This document shows positions 60,101-64,000 of a stretch of 64,000 nt of DNA, piece after piece (position 1 is the first letter of the stretch; the number at the start of each line of letters is the position of its first letter). The translations under genes and the position numbers were made by a program. The notes beneath the pieces were generated by a model. The model was not told the DNA's origin. It saw only the letters and a list, made by a program, of their open reading frames with translations, and ran no database searches. This stretch comes from Maea johnstoni (Eukaryota > Annelida > Polychaeta > Spionida > Magelonidae): assembly GCA_963942565.1 (NCBI GenBank), contig OZ012686.1:8428659-8492658 (forward strand). The letters are read 5' to 3'.

Positions 60101-61381
60101 TGACAATTTAATATTATCTCAATATTTCCTATTAAAATATCTATTGAGATTCACCTATGGAGGTCCAAAAACACTGACGATCTGTTAACGACGCATTGGC
60201 GAGCTGCTGGAATAGCTTGGCGATGGTTGGCGAAGCGCTGACAACCACTTGACGACGCTATATTCACTGGCGTTGGTTGGCGACGCTTGGCGATTTTTTT
60301 GAACATTCCAAAAAAATCGCCAAGCTTGACGAAGCGTTGACGACGGCTGACGACCACTGACGATGTAATGGCAATGTACTGACGATGTCTGGCGATGCAT
60401 TGGCGATGTGTCCAAAATTGTTGGTCGCCAGTGTTTGTTTGTTTTGGATCCGTACCCGCATTTGTCCCGCGGGGTCAACTCCCGAGGGAGGACCTACGGA
60501 GAAGCTCCCCTACCACCCAGGCCACTCGTCACCCCCGGGCCTCGTTGTTCTTCATGTTCCCTATCCCCCCATACTTATTGTCATGCATCCTGCATCAGGT
60601 CAGTCCCCTCCCCTGTCCTCCTGTCCTATACAGATATCCTACCAAGTATCTGGTCTGCCCCCTCCCTCGCCAGACGTCGCCAGTTGGTGTGAAAGGGGCT
60701 TTAGAGACGGCCCCGGCTACATGAGGTCACGAGGGAACAAGGACCAATCAGGGCTCTTGTTAGTCTCGTATCATTAACATTACAGAGAAACTTGTGCACT
60801 GGCATGTGCATAGCACAACCTTTGGGCTATTTGTTGAGGCTAGCCTGTTAAGGTTGACTGTCTGGTTTCATATACACTTGTTTTTATTTATCTAAGACTC
60901 AACATTACAAGGCCCTGTGGTTCTGTACAGATAAATCTTCCTGATTATGGATAAGAGGCAAATTTGCCACAAAACTCCAAAGGTTCAACCTTTGGTACTT
61001 ACTTCGATCAGACAGTTGCAATTTAATTGTAAGAAAATTGGAGCCATGGTTATGAAATCCCCAAGGTCCATTAATCACACCACGATTTCCTCTAAATACT
61101 GCACAGTATTGTAACCAGTAACATCATGATGGTAACAGTTTAAGACTGTCTGTGTTTGAGCGATAATCAGGAAGAAATGCCGATCCCGGACTAAAAACTA
61201 AGTTTGCTTTGGGCCCAGTTAAAAATGAGTACCTGTTCCCTTTTACTTGAAAGGCCTTCAAGTGCTTGTCTTTCTGTATGATAACATGATCTTTGTCTTT
61301 GATCAGCAAAGAACTATCTAAGCTTGACATGTTGCTTTCACTTCTTTCAACCGTATCGGATCCGAATCTCGTGAAAACCAT
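48133..61381 (-). CDS. TRMT6: TRMT6, non-catalytic subunit of tRNA (adenine-58-N1)-methyltransferase
   Basis: Eleven exons join in frame with GT-AG introns: 61233-61381, 58076-58203, 56837-57035, 56128-56211, 54514-54638, 53774-54078, 52786-52866, 50183-50268, 49406-49508, 49017-49103, 48133-48216. They total 1431 bases, 476 residues (human TRMT6 is 497). Matches to human TRMT6 include EPYGTSFEV, DKTDFAQQKYIKKKKT, ILKPSTR, LVETCQGLVIGSVMEKMAG, KFHPTNIVMSLIEFVKPSRP, LTETWLRDYQ and the C-terminal MSGTGGYLLT. With TRMT61A it makes m1A58 in tRNA; TRMT6 binds tRNA and lacks a working AdoMet site. Exon 6 has an acidic, low-complexity DNNGDNNGDNNGD insert and exon 8 a basic coiled helix (IEEKQRRRLNREKQ). 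Met at 61381 is the first in frame; MSSLDSSL 17 codons on is an alternative start. Phases agree at every join, so the gene looks intact. Confidence 0.93.
48465..48700 (-). repeat. Duplicated, decayed piece of TRMT6 exon 10
   Basis: Minus-strand bases near 48553-48592 read ACGGAAACTTGGCTCAGAGA and then CTTTCAGGTACC. They copy the end of exon 10 (TETWLRDYQ and its donor) at 49017-49050 with a few changes, but have no acceptor. The surrounding bases also form a two-copy repeat (GAACTGAATACAAAA.TACATGTTGAAA at about 48486 and 48608). Confidence 0.6.
50269..50689. other. TRMT6 intron 7, unoccupied part
   Basis: No repeat or coding signal recognised between exon 8 and the piggyBac-like element. 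A 74-codon open stretch at 50412-50636 has no protein-like features. Confidence 0.35.
50694..52428. mobile_element. piggyBac-like non-autonomous element in TRMT6 intron 7
   Basis: The ends CCCTTGTCACGCT and AGCGTGACAAGGG are exact 13-base inverted repeats flanked by TTAA on both sides (50690-50693 and 52429-52432). CCC-starting ends with a TTAA duplication are the piggyBac signature. Subterminal GGAATATTCC palindromes occur twice near the right end (about 52356 and 52401). The 1735-base interior has no DDD transposase frame. A GC-richer block at 51890-52130 contains ATGGCGGCTGAAG and CCGGAAGTGG, possibly promoter-derived sequence. Confidence 0.8.
52867..53773. other. TRMT6 intron 6, no further gene seen
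   Basis: AT-rich intron sequence. At about 53195-53475 there is a weak inverted pair (CGCTGAGCGATTAATC with CTGATTAATCG), perhaps a decayed MITE. No coding signal. Confidence 0.35.
54270..54372 (+). repeat. SINE fragment in TRMT6 intron 5
   Basis: Body of the common SINE (AGAAAGTTGCCAGTGACTTTG, then GGTTTTCGGCGGGCACTCC) without the tRNA head. Diverged and truncated. Confidence 0.7.
54640..55110 (-). repeat. Tandem decayed copies of TRMT6 exon 5 within intron 4
   Basis: After the real exon 5 (54514-54638) the 5' half of that exon and its acceptor recur at about 54665-54740, 54775-54830, 54860-54910 and, weaker, 55045-55110. Each copy keeps pieces such as AACTGAACCATGCCAATGTG and, at the edge, TTTTGTAGCCACCTG on the minus strand. 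All lack the 3' half and donor, and small insertions or deletions break the frame. They cannot encode a normal exon but keep splice-acceptor-like ends. Confidence 0.7.
55173..55660. mobile_element. TTAA-flanked fold-back element in TRMT6 intron 4
   Basis: Arms of about 160 bases are nearly exact inverted copies. They begin AGGGCAAATGCACCATCATG and end CATGATGGTGCATTTGCCCT, flanked by TTAA at 55169-55172 and 55661-55664. The centre holds a second inverted pair (TGATATCTCTCAACCAATCA and its complement). No coding frame. TTAA target use fits piggyBac or Kolobok; AGGG-type ends lean to Kolobok, as inference. Confidence 0.75.
55665..56127. other. TRMT6 intron 4, remaining part
   Basis: No recognised element or coding signal between the fold-back element and exon 4. 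Confidence 0.35.
56580..56820. repeat. (ATT)n / (ATC)n degenerate microsatellite in TRMT6 intron 3
   Basis: ATT, ATC and AAT trinucleotides make up nearly the whole stretch, ending 17 bases before the donor of exon 3. The open frame through it is an artefact. Confidence 0.8.
57378..57697. mobile_element. Inverted-repeat element with ATCGATCATCGG motifs (TRMT6 intron 2)
   Basis: The ends AATTAGTAGTGATAGG and CTATCACTACCAATT are inverted repeats. Subterminal stretches are rich in GATCGATCAT and ATAATCGATCATCGG palindromes. About 320 bases, no coding frame. The superfamily is uncertain. Confidence 0.5.
58429..58452 (+). repeat. Poly-G run of 24
   Basis: Uninterrupted G run inside TRMT6 intron 1 (C on the transcribed sense strand), close to the fold-back element at 58521. 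Confidence 0.9.
58521..58934. mobile_element. TA-flanked fold-back MITE in TRMT6 intron 1
   Basis: Arms of about 195 bases are inverted copies from TAGTCTGTCTGACTCGAGTT to AACTCGAGTCAGACAGACTA, flanked by TA. The loop is around CACGATCTCGCG-like sequence near 58730. There is no coding frame. A single arm of the same family lies in every tandem-array unit (7021). Confidence 0.8.
59086..59528. mobile_element. hAT-like MITE in TRMT6 intron 1
   Basis: The left end TAGGGCTAGGAATCG and the right end CGTCCTAGCCTTA are inverted repeats. The flanks GATATGTA and GGTATGTA are an 8-base duplication with one change. Subterminal ATTAATCG and CGATTGATCG motifs are present. No transposase. Confidence 0.65.
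59529..60168. other. TRMT6 intron 1, no element or gene seen
   Basis: AT-rich intron sequence with a short GAGAGAGAG patch near 60060. Nothing else recognised. Confidence 0.35.
60169..60698. mobile_element. TGGCGATG / TGACGA motif-array element (TRMT6 intron 1)
   Basis: From about 60169 to 60425 the sequence is a dense array of TGGCGA(C/T)G and TGACGACG motifs. At its centre is a perfect hairpin, CTTGGCGATTTTTTT / AAAAAAATCGCCAAG (60285-60323), where most motifs keep one orientation. A GC-rich segment follows and ends GACGTCGCCAGTTGGTGTGA near 60684, which contains the complementary CGCCA motif. It is probably a non-autonomous element; the boundaries are approximate. Confidence 0.45.
60699..61232. 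other. TRMT6 intron 1, region next to exon 1
   Basis: No recognised element or coding signal. Confidence 0.35.
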
Positions 61382-61543
61382 GTGACGGAAAGACTAACAG
61401 ACAAACCGGAAGTCGTGCTGAATGTAAACAAAAGCACGTGCGAGTGGGCGTGGTCGTGTTGAAAAACAGAAAGGCTAAACGACACATGAAGCTATCTGCA
61501 CTAAAGTGAAGTCGAGATAAAAGAGTTAAAACGGAATCAAAAT
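61382..61543. promoter_or_regulatory. Shared divergent promoter of TRMT6 and the right-hand gene
   Basis: About 160 bases separate the TRMT6 start codon from the first splice donor of the gene on the other strand. The interval holds an ETS-type CCGGAAGT (61406-61413), an E-box CACGTG (61435-61440) and a GC/KLF-type GGGCGTGG (61446-61453). There is no TATA box at a useful place. This is the usual make-up of a bidirectional housekeeping promoter. Transcription starts are inferred. Confidence 0.6.
61500..61543 (+). other. Probable 5' UTR exon of the right-hand gene
   Basis: GAATCAAAAT is followed by a strong donor GTAAGTGCC at 61544. The left edge is unknown. It joins to the acceptor at 62964 (TTTTTTTTCATTTTTGCAG). 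No coding start is placed here. Confidence 0.45.
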
Positions 61544-62371
61544 GTAAGTGCCAAATACTATTTTATATTTCATTTTTTTGAAGTGAATATAGTGTCAATT
61601 AAGAGTTGAGGGATTTCGCTTGAAATTCAAGAAGAAACTTATTCAAGTTCATTTCAAGTTGAATATTTTTTTTCTATATTTAGGCTAAAATTTAGGGATA
61701 ATTCATTCATGCTATTGTAATGACATACTTAGACCACTTTTGAGACTGTTAAACAAAGGGGAGAGTACATATATTGTAAGTACATGTATGTTGATGAGTT
61801 TTTTTAATTTATTTATTTATTTATTTGTTTTTTGAAATTTAATTCATGACCATTCATTGACTGGCTGCTTAGCTAATGGCCTGAGAGAGTTACTGGTAAT
61901 GAAAAGAATACAAGAAAAATGTCATTTTGTGCATATCAAAATAATGGTAATTGAAGAATCATAATGCAATTTCTTCAACATATGTTAGCTTAAAAGTAGA
62001 ACTATCAAGTATAAACATCCATATTAACTTAAGAGTTCCTGTTGAATATTTTTGTCTAGGTCCATGGTGCAATTTAAGATCACTTGTGAGCAAATCTTAA
62101 CTTTGCCAAAATATTTGAAATAAAGTTATGCTTTGCTTTGGTACTGATTTAGATTATTTTCTTATTCATTATTTTTTTTCAAAGTAGACCTTTATCAGGA
62201 AGAGTTGGTGAAAACAGTTTCTTTTTGGTATGCTACAGCATGGACAAGGTATAGAGGGTCCCTGCCTACAGGATTTATGGAGGGGTTTAAGGAGAATTTA
62301 AGTAGATGATGCAGAGTTAGATTCATGGGATGATATCAATTTATCTTTACCAATATGGCATATCGCAGGTA
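61544..62371. other. Intron 1 of the right-hand gene, left part
   Basis: AT-rich intron sequence with no recognised element before the pogo-like MITE. Confidence 0.35.
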
Positions 62372-62859
62372 CCGTATTACCCCGCATACAACACGCACTT
62401 TTATACACTGCAGCACCTATGTCTAGGAGGGGGTGCGTGTTATCAACGGGTACATAAACCAGAACATTTTTACATCGATGCTATGGACGTGTGCTGGTGT
62501 GGGGCATGGTGGAAAATACGTTGGTGGGTTCCTATTGTCTATTGGCCTGTCACCATGACGAAGTTATGATGATTGCCATTCTGATACCCTAAATGTCCCA
62601 GATCATGTTTAAAAATAGACTTTTCCCGTACTGTTAATTGGTATCACTTGCACAGTGACTCTGAGCACTATAAACACTGTACGATTTAAGCCTCTTATTC
62701 TCTGAATCAACGCGGGTTACGGTACTTGGGTCAAGATTCCCACTCCCCAACTCCGCCTGCGTGTTATAAACAGGGCATTGTATTTTACATATGGGAAAGG
62801 GACTTGGGGAGGGGGTGCGTATTATCTATGGGGTGCGTGTTGTATGCGGGGTAATACGG
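62372..62859. mobile_element. pogo/Tc1-type MITE in intron 1 of the right-hand gene
   Basis: The ends CCGTATTACCCCGCATACAA and TTGTATGCGGGGTAATACGG are exact inverted repeats flanked by TA. The match runs on through CACGCAC / GTGCGTG. Further GTGCGTGTTAT-type motifs lie inside each arm. About 488 bases, no transposase. The TA duplication and CCG-starting ends fit the pogo/Tigger group. Confidence 0.75.
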
Positions 62860-63174
62860 TAAATTGTAATGAATTTTAGTACAATTAGAGTCTTATTGAA
62901 ATGAAAGCAAATGTGCACTAAGGAATTGATTGATGATTTTATTTTATTTTTTTCATTTTTGCAGAATACTGTGGATGGAGTACTCCTTTTAGATGTAGTT
63001 GAAAGGAAATAGTTGTGGACATATGTACGCCATTCAAGACACAATAGTCAGAACTTTGGAGTGAAAACACATCCAATTGCAGGGCATCCTATTGCTGTTG
63101 TCATACGGATAGATCTTAGATCCAGACTAGAAAAAGGTAAAAGAACCGAAGGGTTTGAAAGTACCTTTTACAAT

Positions 63175-64000
63175 ATGAACATGATGCTCTCAGGCGATAA
63201 CTCAAGGCCCTCAGGAATCCCAGCTCACCTGAGTGACTCATGGGATGACTGTGATGTTTCCCCCCTGAACAGCACACAAAATGATACCTCAAGGTCCCTG
63301 TGTATAAACGCATCAAACGGCTCCTCCATATGCTCAACACCTGCTACCAAAAATTCAACCAGTTGTGAAAATGAAAAGAATCGAGACTTGTGTTTAAGCA
63401 CAAACTATGGGGATGATTTTTCACCAATGGGCCGCTCTGTGGATAATGCAGAATTCACCAATCAACATGCCAGAGATTTCCAAGTTGCTGAGGGAAATGT
63501 TAATGATCGGAATAATGCGATGCTCAATGGAGGTTCGTTTGATGCTGAGGAGTTCTTGAGAATCCAAGCATCTCCTTTATCGGTGATGACAAGTGGTTGC
63601 AGTTCCTACCACACTGCACAGGAGAGCTCATCACACGTCACTCCAGGAAGTTTCATGTCAAGTTCGCGGAGAGTGACGATGCATGATGTAAGCACAGACT
63701 CCTATCGTACAGCAAGCATCAATGATCAAACAAGCGATTTCCAGATTGGTTGTGCATCCCCACTCCTGGTCCTCAATTTCGACTACACGAAAAAGCGACC
63801 CCGTTTGCACATTGCATCGAGTAACACGGAGATCACGGAGATCGAGAGCTCAGACTCGGGTGAGAGTTTACTTCCAGTCAGCGAACATCCATACCAGTCT
63901 TCATCCTTTGGTCGCCAAATGAGAAAAAGAAACAAAGAGAGAGATTTTGTGAAATTCTTCTCGGTGCAAGGCTTTATTCACCCAGAGTTTGTTGATCACT
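63175..64000 (+). CDS. Unidentified serine-rich nuclear-type protein, N-terminal part (runs off window)
   Basis: An exon begins after the acceptor at 62964, and the frame stays open from 63013 to the window end. The first Met is at 63175, after an upstream short frame at 63024 (ATG TAC GCC...TGA). 275 residues are visible. The first 200 are rich in Ser, Thr, Asn and Asp and look disordered. Two basic patches could be nuclear signals: KKRPR (206-210) and RKRNK (250-254). Between them lies ITEIESSDSGE, a plausible phosphorylation cluster. The last part, RDFVKFFSVQGFIHPEFVDH, may begin a folded domain. In human the head-to-head neighbour of TRMT6 is MCM8; what is visible here does not look like MCM8. 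No family is recognised. Confidence 0.65.
   Translation, partial: MNMMLSGDNSRPSGIPAHLSDSWDDCDVSPLNSTQNDTSRSLCINASNGSSICSTPATKNSTSCENEKNRDLCLSTNYGDDFSPMGRSVDNAEFTNQHARDFQVAEGNVNDRNNAMLNGGSFDAEEFLRIQASPLSVMTSGCSSYHTAQESSSHVTPGSFMSSSRRVTMHDVSTDSYRTASINDQTSDFQIGCASPLLVLNFDYTKKRPRLHIASSNTEITEIESSDSGESLLPVSEHPYQSSSFGRQMRKRNKERDFVKFFSVQGFIHPEFVDH

Noticed and set aside
60385-60777. Three overlapping frames of 94-130 codons
   Set aside because: GC-rich part of the motif-array element inside TRMT6 intron 1; proline-rich by composition only.

Overview
The window is repeat-rich, AT-rich DNA from an animal, most likely a marine invertebrate. Genes are sparse and split by introns, and several tRNA-derived SINE copies and many families of short inverted-repeat DNA transposons lie between and inside them. 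A deuterostome is a reasonable guess from the repeat style and from the mix of RecQ, ZNF862-like and NOL4-like fragments, but nothing in the sequence fixes the species.

Layout. 1-5.6 kb: one intronless glycosyltransferase family 32 gene on the minus strand (746-1630), then a SINE, a G-rich inverted-repeat element and a long (TA)n tract. 5.6-26.3 kb: a tandem array made of one short, older copy (5643-8430) and three nearly identical copies of about 5.95 kb. Each long copy carries a 3.47-kb non-autonomous Helitron (first copy 8852-12327). The short copy has the unoccupied target site, so both the Helitron ends and the order of events can be read directly. Two TA-flanked elements and a SINE are nested inside the Helitron. 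26.2-27.3 kb: a fold-back element built from many TTTTCACGAC / GTCGTGAAAA motifs; the array breakpoint lies in its left end. 27.9-40 kb: a decayed LINE reverse transcriptase fragment, a second motif-array fold-back element (31946-33013), two possible host exons, CTA/ATT microsatellites and a family of hAT-like elements. 40.7-44.1 kb: tandem decayed copies of a RecQ-type helicase fragment, a decayed ZNF862/hAT-like fragment and a group of hairpins. 45-48 kb: SINEs and one short palindromic element.

The best-supported host gene is TRMT6 (minus strand, 48133-61381), the non-catalytic subunit of the tRNA m1A58 methyltransferase. Eleven exons with in-phase splice sites give a protein of about 476 residues. 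Its introns hold a TTAA-flanked fold-back element, a piggyBac-like element, a TA-flanked fold-back element, SINE pieces, and duplicated, decayed copies of its own exons 5 and 10. Immediately upstream, and pointing the other way, a second gene starts from a shared promoter (ETS, E-box and GC-box motifs, about 61382-61543). Its coding exon runs off the right edge and encodes a serine-rich protein that I do not recognise.

The most unusual material is the Helitron-bearing tandem array with its internal empty site, and a set of non-autonomous elements whose bodies are almost entirely arrays of short palindromic motifs. No retrovirus-like or LTR element, CRISPR array, rRNA gene or free-standing tRNA gene was seen.
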